Source of the DNA: Betaproteobacteria bacterium
GTDB lineage: Bacteria > Pseudomonadota > Gammaproteobacteria > Burkholderiales > SG8-41
DNA length: 32,526 nucleotides
Reading direction: 5' to 3'
NCBI GenBank assembly: GCA_025363575.1
Contig: JANYDM010000179.1
Span: 1 to 32,526 of the forward strand
Shown: positions 1 through 7,904 of the stretch, piece by piece
Position numbering within the stretch: position 1 is the first letter of the stretch
Layout: every line of letters starts with the position of its first letter
Program-made: the position numbers and the translations under genes
The notes under the pieces: generated by a model
What the model saw: the letters and a program-made list of their open reading frames with translations, nothing else
Databases searched by the model: none
Told to the model about the DNA's origin: nothing

Positions 1-1528
1 CGAAGCGCGGCGCCTCGATCGCGGCCTGCACGTCCATGTCGAACGTGGTGATGTTGAGCAGGGTCTGCAGCATCGCCTGGCTCTGCACGTCGCCGCCCGG
101 CGTGCCGAACGTCATGAACAATTTTCCGTCCTTGAACGCGAGCGATGGATTTGGCGTAAGGCGCGGGCGTTTGCCCGGCGCGACAACACTCGGGTGTCCG
201 GACTTCAGACGCGATTGGCAGCCGCGCCCGGAAGGTGCGAAGCCGAGCCCCGGAATAATCGGCGTGTCGTACTGCGGATCGGAGAGCGTTGCAGAATATC
301 CGTTGCCTTCGCGGTCCATCACGCACCCATAGATCGTGCCCGGTTGCAGAGCGCGCTCGACGCCGCGGGCCGGGTCTTTTGCGCGCTCGTGCAATAAATA
401 AGGTGCGGGCGCGCCGTCCGGATAGCCTGGATCGGGCAACGTGGGAAATGAGTGCTGCATGTCGATACGCGCGCGCTGCTTCGCCGCGTAAGCATCGGCG
501 AGCATGCCCGCGCGAGGCACATTCACGAACTTGGGATCGCCTGAATACGCTTCGCGGTCTGCGAATGCAAGATTGAGCGCCTGGTCCACGACGTGCAGAT
601 AGGCGATCGAATTGTGGCCAAGCGCTTTGAGGTCGTAGCCTTCGAGAATTTTCAGCGCTTCGAGCAGGACCACGCCCTGGCACCAGACGTCGCAGCTATG
701 CACCTCGAACCCGCGATACCGGACGCTGATGCTGTCTTCCACCGGCACTTCGAAGCCGGCGAGATCATCTTTCGTAACGAAACCATTATGACGCTTGTGG
801 TACTCAGCGATGGTGTCGGCGACCGCGCCACGGTAAAAATAATCGTGCACCGCGCGCAGCTTCTTGTCACGGTCGCCGCGCGCCGCGCGCTCGGCTTCTA
901 TCATGCGGAATATCGTGCGGCCGAGGTCTTCCTGCTTCAGCACGTCGCCGACCTGCGGCGGCTTGCCACCCGGCAGATAGACGCGCGCATTGTCGGGCCA
1001 GCGCGCAAACTGTTCGGCCACGTATTCAATATTGCTCGCGAGCAACGGGTACACCGCAAAGCCGTCGCGCGCGATTTCCATTGCAGCGCTAGCCGCCTGC
1101 TCGAACGAAATGGTGCCGTAGCGGCGCAGGGCCTCGATATGGGTCGCCGGTGCCGCGGGCATCACCGTGCGCAGCAAACCTTCCGGAACGTGATCGCCCG
1201 CACCTATGCTTTCCGCTTCTTTAATAAGGCGGTTGATGTCCGTCGCAGCGGGCCAGTAGCCGAGTCCCGCAAGACTGATGACGCGATTTTCTTTTTTCAG
1301 GTAGATGAGTGTCGGGGCAACACCGCCGAAGCTCACCATATCCGGCTGCAATATCGGCAGCGCCATTGCCGCGGTGACGCCGGCGTCAACCGCGTTGCCG
1401 CCACCATCGAGTATGCGCATCGCGGCCGCGGTCGCCAGATAGTGTCCGGTCGTCACCGCGTAATGATTGCCGGCCACCGTGGGACGGAAGCTTGGCGCCT
1501 GCACCGCCATTTTTACTTTGCGTTTCAT
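1..1528 (-). CDS. Gamma-glutamyltransferase family protein (3' end cut by window edge)
   Basis: About 509 codons read open from ATG at 1528 to the window edge, so the C-terminus is missing. The product matches the gamma-glutamyltranspeptidase branch of Ntn-hydrolases, which transfer or hydrolyse gamma-glutamyl groups after self-cleavage at a threonine. The predicted nucleophile is Thr398 (codon 335-337), in the context Gly-Thr-Ile-Tyr-Gly-Cys-Val-Met-Asp followed by Arg-Glu-Gly-Asn, aligning with the TTHYSVVD block of E. coli Ggt. Further support is the N-terminal block DGGGNAVDAGVTAAMALP and the late block TFGTPGGDVQSQAMLQTLLN. No signal peptide is obvious, so a cytoplasmic, metabolic role is possible. 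It is the last visible gene of a three-gene minus-strand operon, 17 bp after the LVIVD gene. The true substrate is unknown; many solo members of this family act on other amides. Confidence 0.9.
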   Translation of the reverse strand, partial: MKRKVKMAVQAPSFRPTVAGNHYAVTTGHYLATAAAMRILDGGGNAVDAGVTAAMALPILQPDMVSFGGVAPTLIYLKKENRVISLAGLGYWPAATDINRLIKEAESIGAGDHVPEGLLRTVMPAAPATHIEALRRYGTISFEQAASAAMEIARDGFAVYPLLASNIEYVAEQFARWPDNARVYLPGGKPPQVGDVLKQEDLGRTIFRMIEAERAARGDRDKKLRAVHDYFYRGAVADTIAEYHKRHNGFVTKDDLAGFEVPVEDSISVRYRGFEVHSCDVWCQGVVLLEALKILEGYDLKALGHNSIAYLHVVDQALNLAFADREAYSGDPKFVNVPRAGMLADAYAAKQRARIDMQHSFPTLPDPGYPDGAPAPYLLHERAKDPARGVERALQPGTIYGCVMDREGNGYSATLSDPQYDTPIIPGLGFAPSGRGCQSRLKSGHPSVVAPGKRPRLTPNPSLAFKDGKLFMTFGTPGGDVQSQAMLQTLLNITTFDMDVQAAIEAPRF

Positions 1529-1545
1529 TGCCCGCCTTCTTGCCT

Positions 1546-2829
1546 TTATGTCCGTTCGAGTATGGAGAGTCCGCGCACGCGGTCGAGCAAATAAATCAAG
1601 CCGCGATTATCCACCGTAACGTCATTGCTTTGCACGCGTTCGGAACCCGCGGGCACGTCCGGCATGTAGTAGGCAACTTCTTTCAGCGAGTGCGGATTCG
1701 AAATGTCGATAACGCGCAGGCCATAGGCAAACCATGCGACAGGAATTTCCGTGCCGGTCACGACTTCGCACGGCTGATGACATCCGGTCATGCGCGGCTG
1801 CGGCGTGTCGGGCATGTCTTCGATCTGGAAAGTCGAGATGGGCTGCGGATGCTTTTCATCAGTGACATCCACCATCCACAGGAAGGATGCCGGATATTGC
1901 GGAAAGTCAGGCTGGCGGAACACATCCTCGTCCGACACCAGCATGAAATCGCGTTGCTTGATCTTGAACGGAATGCGCAACGCCGTATGCGTCGGCCACG
2001 GAAACGGCGGGCTCCAGTCGAGGCCCGAAACGAACCTGGGCTTCGTCATGTCGTCGATGTCGAGTATGACCAGCCCGCCCTGCCAATAGCTCGTGTAAAG
2101 CCGGTTGCCGAAGCGCAGCGGATGGTGGCACTTGTGCGCGTCGTTTTTCCATGTCGGCGTCTCGCCGCCGGCAACCCACTGCCCCGGCATCCACCAACGG
2201 CCGACCTCTTCCGGCTTCGCCGGATTCTTCAGATCCAGGATCATCACGATGTTGCCGATGTAACCGTCTACCGTCGGCGAGATGTAGGCATAGCGGCCGT
2301 CGAAATCAAACCGGTGCACACCACGCGCATAGCTTGCACCGGGACCGAGAGTGGCCTTCCACTCGGTTATCAATTTCGGCTGTGCGGGCTTCGAGATGTC
2401 GTAGATGCCAATGCCGCCGTTGTAGCCTTCCGGCGGAACTTCGCCTTGCAGCGAATGGGCGGCAAGCGCTTCGCGATTGACGAGCATAAGATCGCCGTGC
2501 ACGCGCACCTTGTGCGAATGCGTGCCGGGCGGCATCGTCAATTCGGCGAGCAGTTTCGGCTTTTTCGGGTCTTTGACATCGATAATCTGCGTGCCGTGCG
2601 GATTGCGCATGTTGCCGACATAGGCGACCTTGTTCTGCACGACGACCTGGCCGCCGCCGGCGCAATCGTGCCAGTTGACGGCGTGCACGCCATGACCATG
2701 GTTTTGCACGTCGACGTAACCGACCTTGCGGATGCCTTTCGACCGCGGTTTGGCTTTTGCCCGCGAACCGCTCTTTGCCACCGGTTTCGTTTTTGCTTTT
2801 GCTTTTGCTTTCACGTTCGCCTTCGCCAT
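1546..2829 (-). CDS. LVIVD-repeat beta-propeller protein with Lys/Ala-rich N-terminal tail
   Basis: A 427-residue protein with at least five spaced repeats of the LVIVD type, for example IIDVKDPKKPKLLAEL, IYDISKPAQPKLITEW, MILDLKNPAKPEEVGRWW, ILDIDDMTKPRFVSGL and VIDISNPHSLKEVAYY. Such repeats build a beta-propeller; no enzymatic activity can be assigned from them. The start at 2829 is chosen because a GGGAG ribosome site lies just upstream and the longer frame would run into the Bug gene. Residues 1-32 are an odd basic tail of Lys, Ala and Arg with no signal-peptide hydrophobic core; it is encoded partly by a TTTTGC hexamer repeat (plus-strand sense). The gene starts 14 bp after the Bug gene and ends 17 bp before the gamma-glutamyltransferase, so the three are probably co-transcribed. 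His/Trp-rich loops hint at a metal or ligand site, but that is only inference. Confidence 0.85.
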   Translation of the reverse strand: MAKANVKAKAKAKTKPVAKSGSRAKAKPRSKGIRKVGYVDVQNHGHGVHAVNWHDCAGGGQVVVQNKVAYVGNMRNPHGTQIIDVKDPKKPKLLAELTMPPGTHSHKVRVHGDLMLVNREALAAHSLQGEVPPEGYNGGIGIYDISKPAQPKLITEWKATLGPGASYARGVHRFDFDGRYAYISPTVDGYIGNIVMILDLKNPAKPEEVGRWWMPGQWVAGGETPTWKNDAHKCHHPLRFGNRLYTSYWQGGLVILDIDDMTKPRFVSGLDWSPPFPWPTHTALRIPFKIKQRDFMLVSDEDVFRQPDFPQYPASFLWMVDVTDEKHPQPISTFQIEDMPDTPQPRMTGCHQPCEVVTGTEIPVAWFAYGLRVIDISNPHSLKEVAYYMPDVPAGSERVQSNDVTVDNRGLIYLLDRVRGLSILERT

Positions 2830-2843
2830 GCCGCTCTCCCTGT

Positions 2844-3821
2844 TTATTCCGCCTGTATGCCGGCCTGCCTGATCACGCGCGCCCATTTGTCGCGCTCGTT
2901 TTTGATAAACGCTGCAAATTGCTGCGGCGAATTCGCGACCAGGTCCGCGCCGAGACCCGACAGCCGTTCGCGCATGTCGGGCAGTTTCAGGATGCGCACG
3001 ATATCGCGGTTGAGTGTTGTAACGATGTCCGCGGACACCCGCGCCGGTGCGAGCCAGCCGAACCAGCCCACGCATTCGAACCCGGGAAAACCCGATTCCG
3101 CCATGGTCGGTAATTCGGGCGCGACTGCCGACCTCTGAGCGCTGGTAGTCGCCAGTGCACGGATTCTGCCAGCCTTGACCTGCGGCATCGCAATCAGCGC
3201 AATGCTGAACAACGCCTGCACCTGCCCGCCGAGCAAGTCGGTCAATGCCGGTCCGCCGCCTTTGTACGGCACGTGCACGGTCTGCACTCCCGACATGAGG
3301 CGAAACTGCTCCAGCGCCAGATGGCCCGACGTGCCATTGCCGGCCGAGGCAAATACCAGTTTTCCCTGGCGCGCCTTCGCCAGGGCGATCAGGTCTTTTA
3401 CGCTGGCCGCCGCCACGGACGGATGAACGACCAGCACGTTCGGCACCGTGATACCCAGCGTGATCGGCGCAAAATCTTTGACGGGATCGAATTTCACGTC
3501 GCGATACAGGCTGGGGTTGATCGCGACCCCGGCCGCGACCGCCGTGATCGTGTAGCCGTCGGGCACGGCGCGCGCCGTCATCTCGTACGCGATATTGCCG
3601 TTGGCGCCCGCCCGGTTGTCGATGACGATGGCCTGGCCCAGCGCTTCCGTGAGCTTGGGCGAGACAAGGCGCGACAATGTGTCCGCGGGGCCGGCAGGCG
3701 GCACGGCGACAATCATGCGTATCGGCTTCACCGGATAAGCATCGGCCCCCGCAAGCTGGGCGCCAAGCAGGGTGGCACAGGCAACGCCAATCTTAAGATT
3801 CATGCGCGGCTGTTCACGCAT
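2844..3821 (-). CDS. Bug/TctC-family periplasmic solute-binding protein
   Basis: A 325-residue Bug-family (tripartite tricarboxylate transporter, TctC-type) binding protein. These periplasmic proteins bind carboxylates or similar small ligands. The N-terminus (LKIGVACATLLGAQLAGADA) is a signal peptide followed by the typical YPVKPIRMIV strand. Family motifs seen are DNRAGANGNIAYEMTARA followed by PDGYT, and HVPYKGGGPALTDLLGGQV. The start at 3821 has a purine-rich GAAGAA upstream; an internal ATG at 3803 is an alternative giving a slightly shorter leader. It heads the operon with the LVIVD and gamma-glutamyltransferase genes and is divergent from the CoA-transferase genes. No TctA/TctB partner is nearby, as is common for Burkholderiales Bug proteins. 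The ligand cannot be deduced. Confidence 0.93.
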   Translation of the reverse strand: MREQPRMNLKIGVACATLLGAQLAGADAYPVKPIRMIVAVPPAGPADTLSRLVSPKLTEALGQAIVIDNRAGANGNIAYEMTARAVPDGYTITAVAAGVAINPSLYRDVKFDPVKDFAPITLGITVPNVLVVHPSVAAASVKDLIALAKARQGKLVFASAGNGTSGHLALEQFRLMSGVQTVHVPYKGGGPALTDLLGGQVQALFSIALIAMPQVKAGRIRALATTSAQRSAVAPELPTMAESGFPGFECVGWFGWLAPARVSADIVTTLNRDIVRILKLPDMRERLSGLGADLVANSPQQFAAFIKNERDKWARVIRQAGIQAE

Positions 3822-3925
3822 CGTGATTTCTTCGCTGCATTTCACGCACATTATCGCACTACCGTGCGCCGGCGGAACAGCGCGACGCGATGCTATGATG
3901 GCGCCACGTCTCCGGGGAGTTTTTC

Positions 3926-4756
3926 ATGACCGCCACCGCTCCGTCAAAAGTCATCAGCCTCGCCGCACTTGCCGCGCGCATTAGCGACGGCACGTCTATA
4001 GCCGTCGGCGGCAGCTTCCTGCATCGCGGCCCTTTCGCTCTGATGCGCGAGCTTGTGCGGCAGAAAAAGAAAAATCTCGAAATCATCAAGCCGTCGCCCG
4101 GCTACGATGTGGACATGCTGTGCCGCGCCGGCGCCGTCGCCAAAGTGCGGGCCGGCATCGTCGCCATGGAAGGCAACTTCGGCCTCGCGCGCTGGTTCAG
4201 GCAGACCATCGAGCGCAAGCAGGCGGAGTTCGAAGAACACGCCTGAATGACTCTCGTCTCCGGGCTGCGTGCAGCCGCATACGGAATCCCCTTCCAACCG
4301 GTGGCCGGCGTGTTCGGCAGCGACCTCGCCAAAATCAACGACTGGAAAACGGTCAAAGACCCTTACAGCGACAAGGAAGTCTACGTGATACCCGCGATCC
4401 GGCCGGACGTCGCCGTCATACACGTCAACGAAGTCGATGATCTCGGCAACGCGCGCGTCTATGGGACGCCTTTCTGGGACCACCCGATCACGCGCGCCGC
4501 GAGACGCGTACTCGTGACCGCCGAGCGTTTGGTACCAACCGACATATTGCGCCTGCAACCCGAGTTGACGCTGGTGCCGGGCTTCATGGTTGAGGCCGTC
4601 GCCGTCGTGCCGGATGGCGCGTGGCCCGGATCCATGCATCCGCATTACGAAATCGATTACGCGGCCGTCGAGCGTTATATGAAAGATGAACCCGGCGTGC
4701 TCGAAATGCATCTGTCTGAAGCGCCCGAGGCCGCGGCTGCGGCCGTAATTAAGTGA
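3926..4756 (+). pseudogene. CoA-transferase subunit A, interrupted by in-frame TGA at codon 107
   Basis: The frame encodes a class I CoA-transferase alpha subunit of the glutaconate-CoA-transferase-like type. Residues 1-106 carry the N-terminal block (SIAVGGSFLHRGPFALMREL) and the region ending in EFEEHA. A TGA at 4244-4246 stops translation, and the next codon is ATG in the same frame, continuing as TLVSGLRAAAYGIPFQPVAG to a stop at 4754-4756. Together the two parts cover one normal subunit of about 276 residues. The start is well supported by GGGGAG six bases upstream of the ATG at 3926. Possible explanations are a recent nonsense mutation, a sequencing error, or expression as two fragments by stop-restart at the adjacent ATG. 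No good ribosome site precedes that second ATG. The neighbouring beta subunit is intact, which argues that any inactivation is recent. Confidence 0.85.
4259..4285 (+). other. Stem-loop just downstream of the in-frame TGA
   Basis: Directly visible pairing: TCCG then GGCTG (4259-4267), loop CGTG (4268-4271), CAGCC (4272-4276), a five-base bulge, and CGGA (4282-4285). The apical loop begins 21 bases after the TGA. Spacing and a G within the first two loop positions loosely fit the minimal bacterial SECIS description, but hairpins of this strength are frequent in GC-rich coding DNA. Confidence 0.3.
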
Positions 4757-4814
4757 TTGGGCAACCGAGTTATTAAGCAATAAATCACTCAATCACCTGA
4801 TCACTTAATCACCC
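4748..4814 (+). repeat. Inverted repeat plus four-unit degenerate 8-bp tandem array between CoA-transferase genes
   Basis: Four consecutive octamers fill 4783-4814: AATCACTC, AATCACCT, GATCACTT and AATCACCC, ending three bases before the beta-subunit ATG. In addition ATTAAGTGAT at 4748-4757, overlapping the alpha-subunit stop, is the exact reverse complement of ATCACTTAAT at 4800-4809, giving a 10-bp dyad with a 42-base loop. The stretch is AT-rich against a GC-rich background and replaces the usual ribosome-binding site of the beta gene. Confidence 0.7.
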
Positions 4815-4817
4815 GCC

Positions 4818-5549
4818 ATGACCTGGTCGGCATTCTCATACGTCGTCGTTAATCTCGCGCGTCAGATACGCGCAAACGAGATTACGTTCAGCGGCGTCAA
4901 TTCGACGCTGCCCATGCTCGCGTGCCTGCTCGCAAAGCGCGCCTACGATTTTCATTTCACCTACATCAACGTCGCCGGTGGCGTCGAGCCACAGCCCACA
5001 AAGATTCCGCACTCCAGCAGCGATCCGGCCATCGTCGCCGGTTCGGCGGCTATATTCGCCAATCAGGATTTCTACGACTTGTGCGCGCGTGGCGGCATGG
5101 ACCTCGCCTATCTCGGTTGCGCGCAGATCGATGGGGAAGGACGCACCAATGTATCGGTGATCGGATCGTGGCACGAGCCCAAGGTGCGGCTACCGGGCGG
5201 CGGCGGCGCTGCCGTGATGCTGCCGACTGCGAAACGTGTCGTCACCTGGCGCACCGAACACAGCCCGCGTTCGCTGGTCGAGAAACTCGATTTCATCACG
5301 GCTGCAGGCAATCTCGCCGCGTTGATAACGCCGATTGCCGTATTTCAGCGGCGCAACGCACGACTGGCGCTCGAATCGTGGCATCCGGATTCGAGCATGG
5401 AAGAAGTGATTAAGCGCACGGGGTTCGAGGTCGATGGCGTCGGCGCTACGCCCACGTTGCAGATCACGCGGCGCGAACAGGAAGCGCTGGCGTCTCTCGA
5501 TCCCGACGGCGCGTTTGCATCGGAAGCCGCGATCAAAGTCTCTAGTTGA
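4818..5549 (+). CDS. CoA-transferase subunit B
   Basis: A 243-residue class I CoA-transferase beta subunit, partner of the interrupted alpha subunit upstream. Together the pair would move CoA between a carboxylic acid and an acyl-CoA donor in the cytoplasm. Visible family features are the N-terminal GVNSTLPMLACLLAKR block, the DLAYLGCAQIDGEGRTNVS segment and the GGGGAAVMLPTAKRVVTWRT glycine-rich segment. The C-terminus ends with a partly typical PTLQITRREQEALASLDPDG tail. The ATG at 4818 has no recognisable Shine-Dalgarno sequence; the tandem octamer array sits where it should be. Translation may rely on coupling to the alpha gene 61 bp upstream or on an internal start. The substrate is unknown; nothing here proves a link to the PHB genes at 8-10 kb. 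Confidence 0.88.
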   Translation: MTWSAFSYVVVNLARQIRANEITFSGVNSTLPMLACLLAKRAYDFHFTYINVAGGVEPQPTKIPHSSSDPAIVAGSAAIFANQDFYDLCARGGMDLAYLGCAQIDGEGRTNVSVIGSWHEPKVRLPGGGGAAVMLPTAKRVVTWRTEHSPRSLVEKLDFITAAGNLAALITPIAVFQRRNARLALESWHPDSSMEEVIKRTGFEVDGVGATPTLQITRREQEALASLDPDGAFASEAAIKVSS

Positions 5550-5617
5550 CGCGCAGACGCGCGCAATGGATTTCAAGTCTCTTAAGCGCCATCTATTCGG
5601 CCATGCAGTTATCCCCC

Positions 5618-6175
5618 TCAGGATTTTGGAACGATGGCATTCGGCGATTTCGTATTGTCCGCCGCCGGCCACTGCGCCTCCACCGCTGGTAGCGCAGTCT
5701 CCTTGCCGGTCATTCTTTCGACCGTGATCGCATAAACTACGACAGCGTCCAGCCGCGGATAAAAGCTTTGAGGCCGCGTGGTCTCACTGCGGTAGTACTT
5801 GGCCATCAAGGCATCGAAGAACGCGGCTTTGAGCGTGCGCTCTTCGACGATTCGAATACGCCCGAACAGCACCACGCTTTGATATTCGATCGACGTGTCG
5901 CATTCGAACCGGCCGTAGGGAAACACCTGCCCAGGGGTGTCGATCTCGAAACACACGCGTGCCTCATGACGCACGTTCGACTGCAAATGACCCGGCGCGC
6001 TCGTGTTGTGCAGCCACACCTGGCCTTCCATCCAGACATAAAGCAGCGGACAGATGTACGGCATGCCATCTGCGCCGACTGTCGCTAACCGGCCGCAATA
6101 CGACGCAGCAAGAAGCTCGCGCACTTCAGTATCCAGCATCAGCTTGTCTGTGCGACGGACCTGGGGACTACTCAT
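5618..6175 (-). CDS. Pyridoxamine 5'-phosphate oxidase family (FMN split-barrel) protein
   Basis: A 185-residue protein of the PNPOx-like split beta-barrel superfamily, close to the small flavoproteins often labelled pyridoxamine 5'-phosphate oxidase-related or Nim-like. The N-terminal block reads LLAASYCGRLATVGADGMPY then PLLYVWMEGQVWLHNTSAPG, typical of the flavin-binding barrel. The middle carries VCFEIDTPGQVFPYGRFECD and a YQSVVLFGRIRIVEE strand. There is no export signal. It is too short and divergent to be the vitamin B6 biosynthetic PdxH, so the true substrate (flavin, heme or F420-type reduction) is open. It is the last gene of a long minus-strand run, starting 23 bp after the TPR gene, and converges on the CoA-transferase beta gene with 68 bp between the stops. 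Confidence 0.87.
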   Translation of the reverse strand: MSSPQVRRTDKLMLDTEVRELLAASYCGRLATVGADGMPYICPLLYVWMEGQVWLHNTSAPGHLQSNVRHEARVCFEIDTPGQVFPYGRFECDTSIEYQSVVLFGRIRIVEERTLKAAFFDALMAKYYRSETTRPQSFYPRLDAVVVYAITVERMTGKETALPAVEAQWPAADNTKSPNAIVPKS

Positions 6176-6198
6176 AAAAACGATTTCCGTTGCTGCGC

Positions 6199-6842
6199 TT
6201 AAATGTACTGCTTCTGCTTTTCGCGAATCTGCTTTTGCAGCAGGTCCATATTGAGCACCACGCCCTGCATGTTGGGATTAATCGCCAACGCGCGCTTAAA
6301 GTAGTCGAGAGCGAGCTCGGGCTGGTTCATCTGCACGTAGATCAAGCCATATCCCGACAACGCGCCGAAATGCAGCGGATTGCGCTTCATGACTTCGTCG
6401 CAGTCATGCAGCGACTTTTCATATTCTCCGACCGAGTAATATATCGTGGCGCGCTTATTCCAGCCCTCAGCGAAATCGGGCTTGTTCTTGATGACAAGCG
6501 TGAATGCCTTGATTGCCTCGGCAGCCGCGCCCAGTCGCATCAGTTCCATGCCACGTTGATAGATCGCGCTATCTGCGCATCGCCCGACCGGCCCCATATC
6601 TGCCAGATCGCGCCTTCTGCGGCGGCGCGCGTTTCTTCATCGCGATCGCGCAACGCTTTGACCAGTGTCGCGACGTCGCCCATGCGGCCGACCTCCGCCA
6701 ACCGCGTCGCCGCGGCGCGGCGCACGGCCACTACTGCATTATTGAGAGCACGCAGGGCCTGCTCGTGCGTCAGCTGATCGGCAGCGGCGACCATCTGCAC
6801 TGATGCAATGCATACCAGAAAAAACAACGCCGCCGGCTTCAC
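6199..6842 (-). pseudogene. Exported HEAT-TPR repeat protein, disrupted by a 1-nt frameshift near 6569
   Basis: Two overlapping minus-strand frames add up to one protein. The first (start GTG 6842) has a signal peptide (residues about 1-23, KPAALFFLVCIASVQMVAAA) and a HEAT-like segment ALNNAVVAVRRAAATRLAEV and ALRDRDEETRAAAEGAIWQI. It then runs out of frame after GRSGDAQI. The second frame picks up at AIYQRGMELMRLGAAAEAIK and carries about three tetratricopeptide repeats, ending at 6199. Restoring one base after the codons for Gln-Ile (around 6566-6572) would give a seamless join, Gln-Ile-Asp-Ala-Ile-Tyr-Gln. The intact product would be about 214 residues, exported, with protein-interaction repeats. 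GTG is preferred because the Bug stop at 6845 precedes it and GGCGGA lies upstream. A true pseudogene and a sequencing error fit equally well. Confidence 0.8.
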
Positions 6843-6844
6843 GC

Positions 6845-7807
6845 TTATTCCGCCCTCAATCCTGCAGCCTTGATCACGCGCGTCCACTTCGTGATTTCGG
6901 TTTTTATGTACTCGGCAAACTGCTCGGGCGAAGTGCCGGCGGGTTCGTAGCCCTGCTCACCGAGTTGCCTTCGCACGTCAGGCGAATTGACGATACGCAC
7001 GATCTCAGTATTGAGTTTCAGGATTATTTCGCGCGGCGTTCCGGCAGGTGCAAGCACGCCCTGCCACGCAGTCGCCTCATAGCCCGGCAGGCCGCTTTCG
7101 GCAACGGTCGGGATCTCCGGCGCGGCCGCCGAGCGCTTGAGACTCGTGACCGCCAGCGCCCGTAATTTGCCCGACTTCACCAGCGGCATTGCCGGCGCAA
7201 TAGTCGAGCACATCAGCACGACGCGCCCGCCCAGCAAATCGATCAGCGCCGGCGGGCTGCCTTTGTACGGGATATGCACAATATCGATATGCGCGAGCGA
7301 CTTCAGGAGTTCGCCCGCAAGGTGCTGCGACGATCCGGTGCCCGACGATGAATAGTTGATTTCGCCGGGGCGCGATTTCGCGAGCGCGACCAACTCGCGC
7401 ATGTTTCTCGCCGGCAACGACGGATGCACGATCCAGAGGTTCGGCGACTGCGACAGCAAAGTAATGGGCGCGAAATCGCGAATCGGGTCGAACGGCATTT
7501 TCACCGAGAGTGCTGGATTGGTGGCGAGCGAAGTTGCCACCTGCAGCAGCGTATAGCCGTCGGGCGCGGCGCGCGCCGCGATTTCGGTGCCGATATTGCC
7601 GGTTGCGCCGGGTCGATTGTCGGTCACGACTTGCTGACCGAGGGACTCCGACAATTTCTGCGTGACGAGCCGCGCAAGCGTATCGGAAGACCCGCCTGCG
7701 CCTTGCGGTACGATGTAGCGAATCGAGCGCGCCGGGTAGTCGGCCGCGCCGGCAATAGAGACCATCGTGCAAAACCCGAGCGCTGCGACTGCGAGGCGGA
7801 TATTCAT
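6845..7807 (-). CDS. Bug/TctC-family periplasmic solute-binding protein
   Basis: A 320-residue Bug protein with signal peptide IRLAVAALGFCTMVSIAGA and mature start ADYPARSIRYIVPQ. Diagnostic blocks are DNRPGATGNIGTEIAARA followed by PDGYTLL, and HIPYKGSPPALIDLLGGRV. Length is normal for the family. The ATG at 7807 has a strong AAGGAG site four bases away. It lies 97 bp downstream of the 3-hydroxybutyrate dehydrogenase gene, and the stop nearly abuts the GTG start of the HEAT-TPR gene (two bases between), so those two should be translationally coupled. Ligand unknown; position next to the PHB-mobilising genes suggests a hydroxy- or keto-acid as one guess, without direct evidence. Confidence 0.93.
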   Translation of the reverse strand: MNIRLAVAALGFCTMVSIAGAADYPARSIRYIVPQGAGGSSDTLARLVTQKLSESLGQQVVTDNRPGATGNIGTEIAARAAPDGYTLLQVATSLATNPALSVKMPFDPIRDFAPITLLSQSPNLWIVHPSLPARNMRELVALAKSRPGEINYSSSGTGSSQHLAGELLKSLAHIDIVHIPYKGSPPALIDLLGGRVVLMCSTIAPAMPLVKSGKLRALAVTSLKRSAAAPEIPTVAESGLPGYEATAWQGVLAPAGTPREIILKLNTEIVRIVNSPDVRRQLGEQGYEPAGTSPEQFAEYIKTEITKWTRVIKAAGLRAE

Positions 7808-7904
7808 CGATCTCCTTCAACGCGCCGGCCGCGACGACCACCCGCACGCGCACGACGTCGAACGGAGATTACTGCAATGACCCGCTGACTTCAACGCATG
7901 CGGT

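Noticed and set aside
593..1594. Plus-strand 333-codon frame opposite the gamma-glutamyltransferase
   Set aside because: Its product is His/Arg-rich with no recognisable motif, while the opposite strand encodes a clear family protein over the whole stretch.
2788..2812. Possible phase-variable repeat in the LVIVD gene
   Set aside because: The unit is six bases, so copy-number change alters tail length but not the reading frame; it is not an on/off switch.
1492..3138. Plus-strand 548-codon frame
   Set aside because: It runs antisense to the LVIVD and Bug genes, which have clear motifs, ribosome sites and operon spacing.
4244..4246. Selenocysteine codon as the leading explanation for the in-frame TGA
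   Set aside because: The downstream hairpin is weak evidence in GC-rich DNA, no selenoprotein member of this family is known to me, and no sel genes are in the window; kept only as a minor alternative.
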